Position numbers and translations under genes: made by a program. Of a stretch of DNA of 64,000 nucleotides, positions 39,988 to 48,381 are shown piece after piece (positions within the stretch are counted from its first letter, which is position 1; every line of letters begins with the position of its first letter). Below the pieces are notes generated by a model. The model saw only the letters and a list, made by a program, of their open reading frames with translations, made no database searches and had not been told where the DNA came from. The DNA comes from VFMC01 sp044238435 (GTDB taxonomy: Bacteria > Actinomycetota > Acidimicrobiia > Acidimicrobiales > Ilumatobacteraceae), in assembly GCA_044238435.1 (NCBI GenBank), contig JBIIDH010000001.1, positions 29,117 through 93,116 of the forward strand, written 5' to 3'.

Positions 39988-40940
39988 CGTCGGCCCTTCG
40001 TGATCAGTTCGATCGGCACCGGTTCGTGCGCAGCCGAGGTGGCGACGAGGCGGCAGAACGCGCACACCTCGCCAGAGGTGGGGGCGCCGCACTCCGCGCA
40101 GACGCCGAGTGCTTCGCGTTCGTCGTGCAGTTGGTCGGCCAGGATGGGCGCCATGTGCTCGATGAAGTTCAGGTAGAAGGCGGCCTTCGAACCGGGCGAT
40201 TCGGCTTCGATACCGTTGAGCATGCCCTTGTAGCCGAGGTGCTTGTTGCCCACCGCCATGGGGCACTCGTCGACCAGGTAGTCGATGCCGCGAACGACGC
40301 ACCACGCGGCCGTTTCGCGTTCGGTGAGGCGGACGAGGGGCTTCACCTTCTTCGGGAACCCGTCGCGTGCGGGCAGCACCGGCAACTGGCGCGCCAGGTA
40401 GCCGATGTCCCAGCGCAGGGTGTTGCCCAGCAGCACCGCCGCCTCGTCGTCGAGATTGTGGCCGGTGACCAATGCGGTGTAGCCGCCGTCGAGCGCAGCC
40501 TTGTCGAACAGGTGCCGCTTGCTGAGCCCGCACGCCGAGCAGGGCACCCGACGCGTGGCCCGGGCGGCGGTCGGGATGTCGTAGCCGTACTCGCCGCGCA
40601 GCGACACCTCGATGAGGTGCAGGCCGCGGGCGGCGGCGAAATCGCGCGCGTACTGGCCCGAGACGTCGCTGTACTCGCCGATGCCGAGGCCGATGTACAG
40701 CCCGTCGGCCTGGTAGCCCAGCTCGTACAACAGGTCCCACACCGCCAGGCTGTCCTTGCCGCCCGACACGGCCACGAGGATGCGGTCGTCGCGGGTGAGC
40801 ATGTCGAACTGGTCGATGGCCTTGGTGACCTGTCGCCGACACAGTTCCTGGAAGTGCTCGGCACAGAACTTGGCGTTGTGCCGAGGCAGGTCGATGATGG
40901 CGGGCTCGCCGCAGGTGCGGCACTTCGACGGCACGCGCAC
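39984..40940 (-). CDS. TtuA/TtcA-family tRNA thiolase
   Basis: A 318-residue PP-loop ATPase. N-terminal zinc ligands are C7, C10 and C26; the PP-loop is SGGKDS (59-64); the likely [4Fe-4S]-binding cysteines are C134, C137 (PCSACG) and C226 (DECPMA); and a C-terminal zinc finger uses C281, C284, C293 and C296. The two zinc fingers flanking the PP-loop core are the TtuA layout, which makes 2-thiouridine at T-loop position 54. Its GTG is one base after the stop of a ThiS/MoaD-like gene, the expected sulfur carrier. Confidence 0.85.
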   Translation of the reverse strand: MRVPSKCRTCGEPAIIDLPRHNAKFCAEHFQELCRRQVTKAIDQFDMLTRDDRILVAVSGGKDSLAVWDLLYELGYQADGLYIGLGIGEYSDVSGQYARDFAAARGLHLIEVSLRGEYGYDIPTAARATRRVPCSACGLSKRHLFDKAALDGGYTALVTGHNLDDEAAVLLGNTLRWDIGYLARQLPVLPARDGFPKKVKPLVRLTERETAAWCVVRGIDYLVDECPMAVGNKHLGYKGMLNGIEAESPGSKAAFYLNFIEHMAPILADQLHDEREALGVCAECGAPTSGEVCAFCRLVATSAAHEPVPIELITKGRR

Positions 40941-40941
40941 G

Positions 40942-41139
40942 TCAGGCGCCCCCGGAGATGACCGGGCGGATCTCCACCACGTCGTCGGCGGCGAGCTCGC
41001 CGTCGCCGGGCACGAGCGTGCCGTTCCGGATGACGAGGTGCGACTCGCGGTTCAGGCCGAGTTCGTCGAGCAGGGCGAGCACGTTGCGTCGCCCGTCGAC
41101 GACGACCTCGCGAGAGGGATTCCGCAGCAGCACTTTCAT
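40942..41139 (-). CDS. ThiS/MoaD-like sulfur carrier (TtuB-like)
   Basis: A 65-residue ubiquitin-like beta-grasp protein (MKVLLRNPSREVVVDGRRNV, then LGLNRESHLVIRNGTLVPGD and VVEIRPVISGGA). The tail carries the Gly-Gly needed for thiocarboxylate formation, but with one extra Ala after it. It is joined to the TtuA-type thiolase, which in other organisms takes sulfur from such a protein. CATACT nine bases before the ATG is a possible -10. Its ligase (an E1-like protein) is not in this window. Confidence 0.85.
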   Translation of the reverse strand: MKVLLRNPSREVVVDGRRNVLALLDELGLNRESHLVIRNGTLVPGDGELAADDVVEIRPVISGGA

Positions 41140-41156
41140 CAGGGCATCAGTATGCG

Positions 41157-41426
41157 TCAGTGGGCGCGCCGAACGGCGCGGCGCTGGCGCCGGGTGAGCG
41201 GCCGACGAGCCGTCACCTCGAGGGTCTCCCCCGCCCGAAGTTTCGGCAGCACGACCGAATCGGGCTGCCGACTGACGGCTCGCCGTACACGGCCACCCAC
41301 CCACAGGGCACCGCCGACCATCATCCACCCACGACTTCCCGACAGCGACTGCACCGTCGCCTTGCGCCGCAGATAGCCCGTCGGCGACCACCAGTGGCGA
41401 CGGATCAGTTGCTTGCCGAGGGGCAC
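41157..41426 (-). CDS. Small basic protein, possibly membrane-associated
   Basis: An 89-residue, strongly basic protein with one moderately hydrophobic stretch (WMMVGGALWVGGRV) and a very basic C-terminus (ARRPLTRRQRRAVRRA). I do not recognise a family. The GTG at 41426 is two bases after the stop of the preceding single-span gene, so the two belong to one transcript and may act together in the cell envelope. A shadow origin is less likely, because the spacing is operon-like. Confidence 0.6.
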   Translation of the reverse strand: MPLGKQLIRRHWWSPTGYLRRKATVQSLSGSRGWMMVGGALWVGGRVRRAVSRQPDSVVLPKLRAGETLEVTARRPLTRRQRRAVRRAH

Positions 41427-41428
41427 GT

Positions 41429-41635
41429 CTACACCCGGCGGATCTCGACGAAGGTCGACTTCTTGCGGCCGCTGCGCTTGCCCAGCAGGAACACGATGAG
41501 GACCAGCACCACGCCGCCGACGGCGGCAGCCGAGGCGAGGCTCTGCTTCTTGTCGTTCACCTTCAGCTGCACATCGTCCTGCAACGCCTTGAAACGGGCC
41601 TCGAGGTCGCTACGGGTGATCTTTGCTTGTGCCAT
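41429..41635 (-). CDS. Small single-span membrane protein
   Basis: A 68-residue protein with a helical N-terminus (RSDLEARFKALQDDVQLKVN), one membrane span (AAAVGGVVLVLIVFLLGKRS) and a basic end. Such proteins are common beside the holin-like family gene found just upstream. Function unknown. It starts 17 bases after that gene with AGGTAACG upstream, and leads directly into the small basic gene. Confidence 0.75.
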   Translation of the reverse strand: MAQAKITRSDLEARFKALQDDVQLKVNDKKQSLASAAAVGGVVLVLIVFLLGKRSGRKKSTFVEIRRV

Positions 41636-41652
41636 GGATCGTTACCTCCGAC

Positions 41653-42003
41653 TCAGTCCTCGTGCAGCGACTTCTTGCCGATGCGCATCGCTGCCACGCC
41701 GATGACGGCGATGCAGACCACGAACGCGAACAGGTACGGCAGCAGGCTCATCCACCGCCCCGAGAACGTGGGCGCGAACTCGGTCTGGACGAGGCGGAGC
41801 ACGCCGAGCACCAGCAGCGAGGCGGCCGTACCCAGGAACAGGGCTCCGGCCAGGCCGAACGCGATCCAACGACCCGCGCCGCGCAGCGGCCCCAGCGTCT
41901 CTTGCCGGGCGTACGACTTCACCAACTCGACGACGTCGCTCAGTTCGGTGGAGGACGAGGCTCCGGTGCGCGCCGTGGAGGAGGTGGCCTGCTGGTCGGT
42001 CAT
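41653..42003 (-). CDS. Phage-holin-3/6-like membrane protein
   Basis: A 116-residue protein with a Ser/Thr-rich start, an amphipathic helix (ELSDVVELVKSYARQETLGP) and two membrane segments (GRWIAFGLAGALFLGTAASL and LLPYLFAFVVCIAVIGVAAM). This is the layout of the actinobacterial 'putative holin-X/phage holin 3-6' family, which is widespread on chromosomes and is not itself evidence of a phage. Function unproven. The ATG at 42003 follows CAACAT by seven bases. Confidence 0.7.
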   Translation of the reverse strand: MTDQQATSSTARTGASSSTELSDVVELVKSYARQETLGPLRGAGRWIAFGLAGALFLGTAASLLVLGVLRLVQTEFAPTFSGRWMSLLPYLFAFVVCIAVIGVAAMRIGKKSLHED

Positions 42004-42084
42004 CGTCTCTATGTTGGCACATCGGCCCCCGTCACGCCCGTGCGGATCGACTGATCGACGTCGGCCCGACACGCCACCGGCGGA

Positions 42085-42744
42085 TCAGACCTCGGGTTGG
42101 TCGGCGTCGCCGAGGCGGAACTCCAGCAGCACCTCGACGTCGTCGAGCATCTCGGCGATCATCGCCACCCGCTCGGCGGGGCCCGCTGCAGCGAGCAACC
42201 GGTAGGTGTCGGCGGCGCCGACGGGCAGCAGGGCCGCCAACTGGTACGAGGCCAACAAGGGATCGTCGCTGAGCTCCGACGACGCATCGCCGGCGTGGTC
42301 GCCCAGCTCGACTGCCAGCGCGGCGGCACGGCGTACCCGCGACGCGACCTGGACGAGGCGCTCGCCGAACTCGCCACCCGATGGTGTCTCGGCAGCGGCG
42401 GGGTCCCAGGTGTCGGGCCAGTCATCGACATCGGCGAGCGGGTACGGGTCGTCGGGCAGCCACGCGTTCACCCGGATGCGCCGCGTGCCGATGCACACCA
42501 CCAGCAGACGCCCGTCGCCCAGCTCACCGATCTGCACCATGCGGGCCACGGTGCCGACGCCGGTGCGCTGGTCGCCGCCGCCCACCTCGCTGCCCCGCTC
42601 GATCAGCGCCACCCCGAACTCGTGGTCGAACTGCTGCACGCAGTCGTCCATCATCGCCAGGTAGCGCGGCTCGAAGACGTGCAACGGCAACACGGTGCCC
42701 GGTAGCAGCACACTGCCCAGGGGGAACATCGGCATCACGCCCAT
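42085..42744 (-). CDS. LON N-terminal (LAN) domain protein
   Basis: A 219-residue protein made of a Lon substrate-binding domain without the protease or ATPase. It begins MFPLGSVLLPGTVLPLHVFE, and continues with EPRYLAMMDDC, EFGVALIERGSEVGGGD and GTVARMVQIGEL, the usual family signature. Such stand-alone proteins may act as protein-quality or assembly factors; the exact role is unknown. TACGGT (42756-42751) six bases before the ATG selects 42744 rather than a later Met. Confidence 0.88.
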   Translation of the reverse strand: MGVMPMFPLGSVLLPGTVLPLHVFEPRYLAMMDDCVQQFDHEFGVALIERGSEVGGGDQRTGVGTVARMVQIGELGDGRLLVVCIGTRRIRVNAWLPDDPYPLADVDDWPDTWDPAAAETPSGGEFGERLVQVASRVRRAAALAVELGDHAGDASSELSDDPLLASYQLAALLPVGAADTYRLLAAAGPAERVAMIAEMLDDVEVLLEFRLGDADQPEV

Positions 42745-42779
42745 CACCCCACCGTAGGCCTGGGCGGTGCCCGCTGTCG

Positions 42780-44189
42780 CTAGCGCGGCGCGAGTTGGTC
42801 TTCGGTGGGTCCGGTCGGGTACGCAGCGAGGGCGGGGGCCAGGATCTGCTCCCAGACGGTGAGGTAGGCGCCATCGTCGATACCGGGAGAGTTCTGCACC
42901 AGCGAGAACTGGATGACTGCGCCGTCGGACGCCACCACATAGCCCGACAACGACTTCACGTCGTTCAGCGTGCCGGTCTTGCCCTGCAGTCGTCCTGCCA
43001 TCGGCGTGCCCACGAACACGTCCTCGAGGGTGCCCGACGTGGCCGCCACCGGCAGGCCGACTCCCACTGCATCGGTGGGGCTGCCATGGGCGAGCACACC
43101 CAGCAGCAGCGAGCACGTCACCTGGTCGCTGCGCGACAGGCCCGACCCGTCGAGCACCACGGCACCCGCCGACGGCACACCCCAGGCCTCGAGTCGATCG
43201 AACACACCCGACACACCGGCGGCCGTGGTGCCGGTGGCGGCGAACTCGAGACCGATCTCTTTCAGCAGCATCTCGGCGGTGTTGTCGTCGCTGGTCTGCA
43301 GCATCTCGCCGACGATGACCGACAACGGTTGCGAGGTGATCGAAGCGATCTCGCCGGTGAAGGCCGCCGTTCCCGTCGCCGAGCCCTGCGCCACGGTGAC
43401 ACCTCGGTCGCGCAACAGCGCAGTGAACGTGGTGGCGGCGTGCAGTGCCGGGTCGGCGTCGGCCTGCATCTCGGCGTCGTCGACCAGGAGCGCGTCGTAC
43501 GGACCGGCCTCGACCCCGTACAGGTCGGTCGACCAGGTGGGGATGAACCATTCGTCGTCGTAGCGGCTTGCATCGCCGAGCACCCGCCCCTCGACACGGG
43601 TGACGCCTGCTGCCACCACCTGGTCGGCAAGGTCTTCCAGACGGGTGACGTTCACCGGTGGATACCGCTGCGCGCCCTGCTGCAACCATGCGTCGGTGGT
43701 GAGCACCGGATCACCGCCGCCGATGAGAGCGAGGTCACCCGCAACCACACCGTCGGGGCCCACCTCGCCGGCGACCGTGGTGATGAAGGTGTAACTGGGG
43801 CCGAGCACGTCGAGGGCCACCGCGCCGGTGACGATCTTCATGTTCGACGCAGGAATGACGATCTGGGCCGGGTTGGTGGTGCTGACCGGGCGACCGTCGA
43901 CCGACACGGTGAAGCACGAGGTGGCGTCGATCTGCGCTGCCACGGGCTGTAGCGCGGCAGCGAACGAACCGGCGTTGATCTGCCACGACAGCACACCGGG
44001 GGCGCGGCGGTACGACAGGATGGGCGTACCGAGCGACCACTCGGCTGGCGGTGGCGAGGCGGCCACCACCGGGTCGGGATCGCGTACCTGCGCTGCCACC
44101 AGCCACTGCCACAACACGAGCAACCCCATCGCCACCGTGACGGCGGCACAGGTGATGATGATCACCGGGTTGCTCGAGCGGCGCGCCAT
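42780..44189 (-). CDS. dacB: D-alanyl-D-alanine carboxypeptidase/endopeptidase (PBP4, S13)
   Basis: A 469-residue penicillin-binding protein. Residues 8-30 are a signal anchor. The catalytic SxxK is S115-N-M-K118, the third motif is GKTGTL near residue 413, and the second motif region reads TSDDNTAEMLLKEIG, with Asp where the canonical SxN has Asn. It trims or cleaves peptidoglycan stem peptides outside the membrane. Its ATG is immediately after the TGA of the CoA-ligase gene (TGAATG), so translation is coupled, although the two functions are unrelated. Confidence 0.88.
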   Translation of the reverse strand: MARRSSNPVIIITCAAVTVAMGLLVLWQWLVAAQVRDPDPVVAASPPPAEWSLGTPILSYRRAPGVLSWQINAGSFAAALQPVAAQIDATSCFTVSVDGRPVSTTNPAQIVIPASNMKIVTGAVALDVLGPSYTFITTVAGEVGPDGVVAGDLALIGGGDPVLTTDAWLQQGAQRYPPVNVTRLEDLADQVVAAGVTRVEGRVLGDASRYDDEWFIPTWSTDLYGVEAGPYDALLVDDAEMQADADPALHAATTFTALLRDRGVTVAQGSATGTAAFTGEIASITSQPLSVIVGEMLQTSDDNTAEMLLKEIGLEFAATGTTAAGVSGVFDRLEAWGVPSAGAVVLDGSGLSRSDQVTCSLLLGVLAHGSPTDAVGVGLPVAATSGTLEDVFVGTPMAGRLQGKTGTLNDVKSLSGYVVASDGAVIQFSLVQNSPGIDDGAYLTVWEQILAPALAAYPTGPTEDQLAPR

Positions 44190-46352
44190 TCAGCCGATCC
44201 CGTGGGTCTGCCGGAAGCGGGCATAGCGGTACAGGTGCCCGAGGGCGACCACCGCCCGGTTGCCGCTGGGGTAGCACAGCCGACCGGTGGCCCGCACGGC
44301 CGCGGGGCCGGCGTTGTCGGGGTCGGCCACGGCGAGTTCGGTGGCCGTGAGGATGGGCTTGGCGTATCGGCGCGACAGTTCGTCGGCCGCCTGGGCGAAC
44401 CGCTCGTCCTGGCGTTCGTGATACGCAACGATGCGCTCGAGACCGTGGTCGGGGTAGAAGCGGCCCTCGCGCATCAGCCGGGCCTGGTTGCTCTGGATAC
44501 CGAGGCCCAGGTACACGATGCTATGCACGTCGGGGTGGGCAGCAATGAGCTCCATCACTTCGGGGATGGTGTCGCGCACCTCTCCCCCGGCGCAGTCGAC
44601 CGGGTTGTTCCGGCTCCAGCGCGGCGGCAGTTTGGTGTCGATCTGGGCCAGCAGGTCGGCCGGCAGCGGCATCAACCGCAGCGTGCCGTCGCGGTGCACC
44701 GCATCGCTGGTGACCACGCCCCACCCGCCGGCGGTGGTGAGCACGACGACGTTGGGTCCCTGTGGCAACGGCTGGGTGGCGAACGTGGCTGCCGCCTCGA
44801 ACGCCTCCTCCACGGTGGCGGCGCGGGTGACACCGGTCTGGCGGCACACCCCGTCGAAGATCGTGTCGTTCGCGGCCAGCGCTCCGGTGTGACTGGCAGC
44901 AGCACGCGCCCCGGCCTCGGTGGCCCCGCCCTTCACCACGACGAGCGGCTTGCGGCGGGCCACGCTGGCGAACCGGTCGAGCAGCGCCCGGCCGTCGACG
45001 ATGCCCTCCACGTAGGCCAGCGACACCGCCGTCGCCGGGTCGTCGGCGTACCAGTCGAGGTAGTCGGCCGGGGTGACGGCAGCGGCGTTGCCCGCCGACA
45101 CTGCCCGACTGATGCCCACCCCGGTCTGGCGCGAGTAGTTCAGGAAGCTGCTGACGAAGTTGCCACTCTGGCTGGCAACAGCGATGCGACCCGCCGGCGG
45201 GTAGGGCGCCACGATCTGGGCGCACAGCGACGCCGGAGTGCTGACCACGCCCTGCCCATTCGGGCCGGCGAGGAGGATGCCCAACGAATCCGCCAGCGCC
45301 ACCAGGTCGGCCTCGGCTCGGCGGCCCTCGTCACCCGCCTCGCCGTATCCGGCACTGGTGAGGAACGCGGCCCGGATGCCCTTGCGGGCGCAGGCCCGCA
45401 ACAGATCGGGGTTGGCCGAGGCCGGCGTGCACACGAAGACCAGGTCGATCGCTCCGTCGGGTAGGGCGTCGACATCGGCCACGGTGTCGATGCCGAGCAC
45501 CGTCTCACCCTGCAGGTTGGTGCCGTACACGGCGCCCTGGTAGCCGCTGGCGAGGATGTTGTGCAGGCTGACGAACCCGAACTTGCCGGGGTGGGTGGAC
45601 GCTCCCGCCACGAGCACACCGCGCGGCTCGAACAGGGCTCGGAACTGCTCGTCGCTCGGGCGCGCCCGGCGCGCTTGCCCGCTGTCGGCCGCTGCGGGGG
45701 CGACCTCGACCAGGGCGTCGACCGCTACCGGGCTTCCGTCGCGCCGCACGATGAGCGGGTTCACGTCGATGCTGGCGATGTCGGGCCGGGCCTCGGCGGC
45801 GGCCGACAGGCCGAGCAACACCGCCGCCAACTGCACCCGGTCGACAGCCGCTTCGCCACGGAAGGCGCCGAGCAGTTTCTGTGTGGCGAGCGAATCGATC
45901 ATGTCGTCGGCGTCGGCAGCGCTGATGGGTACCGGACGGAACGCCACGTCGGCCACGGCCTCGGCGAGTACACCGCCGACGCCCAGCATCACCGTGGGGC
46001 CGAACTGCGGATCGCGCACCACACCGGCGATGAACTCGCGTGTACCGGCGATCATCGGGGCGACCAGCAGCGACACCGGCCCGTCATCGGGGGTGGCGGC
46101 AGCCAGCAGGTCGTTGGCAGCTGCCTCGACCGCAGCCGCATCGCCCAGGCGCAACCGCACGAGACCACGCTCGGTCTTGTGGGCGATGGCATCGCCGCAC
46201 AGCTTCACCACCACCGGGAACCCCAGTTCCTGCGCAGCAGCGACCGCTGCGCCGGCCGTGTCGACCTCGCGCTCGTCGGCGAGGGGCACGCCGTACCCGC
46301 GCAGCAGCGCCTTCGACGCCGATTCCGACAGTGTGTGTCCCGTTCCAGCCAT
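44190..46352 (-). CDS. ADP-forming acyl-CoA synthetase, single-chain
   Basis: A 720-residue fused acetate-CoA-ligase (ADP-forming) type protein. Order: an ATP-grasp domain (LSESASKALLRGYGVPLADE and KTERGLVRLRLGD, residues about 1-215), a CoA-binding Rossmann domain (EPRGVLVAGASTHPGKFGFV), and a ligase domain whose phosphohistidine is in AASHTGALAAND. This beta-before-alpha order is found in bacterial ACD fusions that make acyl-CoA or, in reverse, ATP. TAGCGT (46365-46360) seven bases before the ATG sets the start, so seven extra codons are dropped. Tandem repeats lie upstream. Confidence 0.88.
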   Translation of the reverse strand: MAGTGHTLSESASKALLRGYGVPLADEREVDTAGAAVAAAQELGFPVVVKLCGDAIAHKTERGLVRLRLGDAAAVEAAANDLLAAATPDDGPVSLLVAPMIAGTREFIAGVVRDPQFGPTVMLGVGGVLAEAVADVAFRPVPISAADADDMIDSLATQKLLGAFRGEAAVDRVQLAAVLLGLSAAAEARPDIASIDVNPLIVRRDGSPVAVDALVEVAPAAADSGQARRARPSDEQFRALFEPRGVLVAGASTHPGKFGFVSLHNILASGYQGAVYGTNLQGETVLGIDTVADVDALPDGAIDLVFVCTPASANPDLLRACARKGIRAAFLTSAGYGEAGDEGRRAEADLVALADSLGILLAGPNGQGVVSTPASLCAQIVAPYPPAGRIAVASQSGNFVSSFLNYSRQTGVGISRAVSAGNAAAVTPADYLDWYADDPATAVSLAYVEGIVDGRALLDRFASVARRKPLVVVKGGATEAGARAAASHTGALAANDTIFDGVCRQTGVTRAATVEEAFEAAATFATQPLPQGPNVVVLTTAGGWGVVTSDAVHRDGTLRLMPLPADLLAQIDTKLPPRWSRNNPVDCAGGEVRDTIPEVMELIAAHPDVHSIVYLGLGIQSNQARLMREGRFYPDHGLERIVAYHERQDERFAQAADELSRRYAKPILTATELAVADPDNAGPAAVRATGRLCYPSGNRAVVALGHLYRYARFRQTHGIG

Positions 46353-46384
46353 TTGGCCAACGCTACTCAGCAACGTCGCGCCGC

Positions 46385-46460
46385 GACGATCAACCTGGGA
46401 CGATCAACCTGGGACGATCAACCTGGGACGATCAACCCGGGATCAGCAACCTGGGATCAG
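46385..46460 (+). repeat. 14-bp tandem direct repeats upstream of the CoA-ligase gene
   Basis: Three exact copies of GACGATCAACCTGG start at 46385, 46399 and 46413, then GACGATCAACCCGG (46427) and GATCAGCAACCTGG (46441), ending with GATCAG. They fill the gap between the thioesterase stop and the ligase promoter, 20 to 95 bases upstream of its -10 hexamer. Confidence 0.9.
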
Positions 46461-46906
46461 CGCGGCGGGCTCACGGCGTAGGTGAGCATGCTGCGGGCGA
46501 TGATGGCGCCGCTGTCGACTCCCACCGCCTCGGCCTCGACGAACACGGTGCGCTTCCCGCGCTTCACCACCCACCCTTCGGCCACAGCGTCTTCGCCCAC
46601 CAGCGCCGACAGGTACTGCACGTGCATGTCGACCGTCGAGAACCGTGAGCCCGGCTCGATGCCCGAGCCCACCACCGGCACCACCACCGAGTCGAGCAGA
46701 CCGGCGATGGCACCGCCGTGCACGATGCCGGCGGCCTGGTTGAGCACCGGCCGGAAGGGCATCCGCATCCGGCAGTAGTCGGTGCGGATCTCCTCCACCA
46801 CCAGTCCGAGCAGGTTCACGTACAACTCGTCGTCGCCCCGCCCGAACTTCGACCAGCGGGCGGCCACGTCGTCGGGCAGCGGCGGGTGTTGCTGGGCCCG
46901 GCTCAT
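46457..46906 (-). CDS. PaaI-family hotdog thioesterase
   Basis: A 149-residue single-hotdog thioesterase. Family motifs are PVLNQAAGIVHGGAIAGLLD, with the N-x-x-G-x-x-H-G-G-A signature, and FSTVDMHVQYL and AEGWVVKRGKRTVFVEAEA. It probably cleaves an aromatic or branched acyl-CoA. The ATG overlaps the alpha/beta-hydrolase stop by ATGA. The last tandem repeat lies within its final bases. Confidence 0.88.
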   Translation of the reverse strand: MSRAQQHPPLPDDVAARWSKFGRGDDELYVNLLGLVVEEIRTDYCRMRMPFRPVLNQAAGIVHGGAIAGLLDSVVVPVVGSGIEPGSRFSTVDMHVQYLSALVGEDAVAEGWVVKRGKRTVFVEAEAVGVDSGAIIARSMLTYAVSPPR

Positions 46907-47688
46907 CGCGAGGCCGAAGCAATGTGGGCGTGGAGCAGTTCGGCGACGGCACCTGCACCCTCCTGGATGACCAGGTGCCCGAACGGCAAGGTCTCGAGCC
47001 GACTTCCGGCGATGGCGGCCGCCAGTGCCCGGCTGTGGCCGATGTCGACCCAACGGTCCTCCGCGCCGCCGATGACGAGTGCGGGCGCCGCGATGGAACC
47101 GAGGACCTCGGCGATGTCGACGCGCTCGTCGAGATCGAGATGGGCGTCGCTCCCCGGGGCGATCGATGCCGCCCCCTGCGCGACGACTCCCTCGAGCATG
47201 GGTTCGAGCATGGCGATCATCGCCGCCGTGAAGCCGTCGGCCACCGCGTAGCGCATGAACAACTCGGGACTGGTGGCGATGAGGTGGCGCCACAGACCGA
47301 ACGTGAAGCGCATGCGTGCGTCGGTGGTGGCCCAGCCGCACAGCGACGTGACCGACACGACCCGGTCGGGCACGGCGGCTGCGGTGGCCAGTGCGGCAAC
47401 TGCGCCGAGCGAGTAGCCCGCGACGTGGAATCGCTGGTGACCGAGATGGTCCATCACCGCCAGCGCCTGGCTCACCAGGTCGTCGACGGTGATCGGGGCG
47501 GAGGGCATCGACGACTCGCCGGAACCCGGGAACTCGACCATCACGAACTCGTACTCGGCGGGCATGGCGGCGCGCACCATGTCCCATGCGGTGCGGTTCA
47601 TCGTCGTGCCGTGGAAGAGCAGCAACGGTGTACCGGTGCCCTCCACTGCATATCCGGTGGTCGTGTCAGCCAGTTCGAGTGTCGCCAT
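46903..47688 (-). CDS. Alpha/beta hydrolase
   Basis: A 261-residue alpha/beta hydrolase. The oxyanion region LLLFHGTTMNRTAW, nucleophile elbow VAGYSLGAVAALATA (Ser), acid in IGGAEDRWVDIG (Asp) and the C-terminal His in PFGHLV are all present. The substrate (ester, lactone or ring-cleavage product) is unknown; with the thioesterase and CoA ligase it could belong to a degradation pathway. The ATG at 47688 follows TACCGT by eight bases, so an upstream in-frame Met at 47706 is rejected. Confidence 0.88.
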   Translation of the reverse strand: MATLELADTTTGYAVEGTGTPLLLFHGTTMNRTAWDMVRAAMPAEYEFVMVEFPGSGESSMPSAPITVDDLVSQALAVMDHLGHQRFHVAGYSLGAVAALATAAAVPDRVVSVTSLCGWATTDARMRFTFGLWRHLIATSPELFMRYAVADGFTAAMIAMLEPMLEGVVAQGAASIAPGSDAHLDLDERVDIAEVLGSIAAPALVIGGAEDRWVDIGHSRALAAAIAGSRLETLPFGHLVIQEGAGAVAELLHAHIASASR

Positions 47689-47696
47689 GGCGGGCG

Positions 47697-47702
47697 ACGG
47701 TA
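47697..47702 (-). promoter_or_regulatory. -10 hexamer TACCGT deciding the hydrolase start
   Basis: It ends eight bases before the ATG at 47688 and overlaps the position of the alternative start at 47706, which it rules out. Confidence 0.5.
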
Positions 47703-47709
47703 GCAACCG

Positions 47710-48324
47710 TCAGGGCAGCAGGGCCATGCGGTAGAACGCCACGATGTGGTCGCGTCGGCGGTTCAGCGCCGCCGGGTCGAGCGGGTCGACCTCGAGCAGG
47801 CCACCGATGAACGGGGCATCGGAGAAATAGCTCAGGATCGCGCCGTAGCCGGTGAGCAACAGTTGCTCGGTGTCGTGGCGCCGGAACGTGCCCGCATCCA
47901 TCTCGCGCTCGAAGAACTGCACACTTCGATCCCAGTACGGGCGCAGCACGGCGGCCAGGTCGATGCCCAGGTGTGCACCGCCGTCGATCGCCTCGCGCCG
48001 TACGAGACGGATGTAGTCGGGGTTGTCGGCGAAGAAGTCGAAACTGGCCGACAGCACGTACTCCACCTTGCGCAACCCGCGCTCGTTGTTGTTGATGGCG
48101 CCCTCGAGACGGACGAACCAGTCGCTGAGCATGCGCTCGAACACTTCGCGGTACAGCCCGTCTTTCGAGCCGAAGTAGTGCAGCAGGCTCTGGCGTTTGA
48201 TGCCGACACCGGCAGCGATGTCGTTCAGCGAGGTGCCGTCGTAGCCGTCGACGGCGAAGCAGCGAATGGCCTCGGCGAGCACGAGGTCGCGCGTCGATGG
48301 CTGCTCGTCGCCATGGTCGGCCAT
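47710..48324 (-). CDS. TetR-family transcriptional regulator
   Basis: A 204-residue TetR repressor. The HTH domain is at residues 10-60 (LAEAIRCFAVDGYDGTSLND, GVGIKRQSLLHYFGSKDGLY), with the recognition helix QSLLHYFG. The C-terminal ligand domain is helical and variable. It lies just before the hydrolase-thioesterase-ligase genes on the same strand and divergent from nagA, so it may control either side. TAGGCT six bases before the ATG indicates a leaderless mRNA. Confidence 0.9.
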   Translation of the reverse strand: MADHGDEQPSTRDLVLAEAIRCFAVDGYDGTSLNDIAAGVGIKRQSLLHYFGSKDGLYREVFERMLSDWFVRLEGAINNNERGLRKVEYVLSASFDFFADNPDYIRLVRREAIDGGAHLGIDLAAVLRPYWDRSVQFFEREMDAGTFRRHDTEQLLLTGYGAILSYFSDAPFIGGLLEVDPLDPAALNRRRDHIVAFYRMALLP

Positions 48325-48381
48325 CAGGCGAGCCTACCCAGCACCCGCCGTCCCCGGGTGTGGTGGTACGGTCGCCCGGCG

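Noticed and set aside
41653..42003. Phage remnant, from the holin-like family gene
   Set aside because: This small membrane family is common on actinobacterial chromosomes and no other phage gene lies nearby.
46385..46460. CRISPR array
   Set aside because: The 14-bp units are directly adjacent with no spacers, and there are no cas genes.
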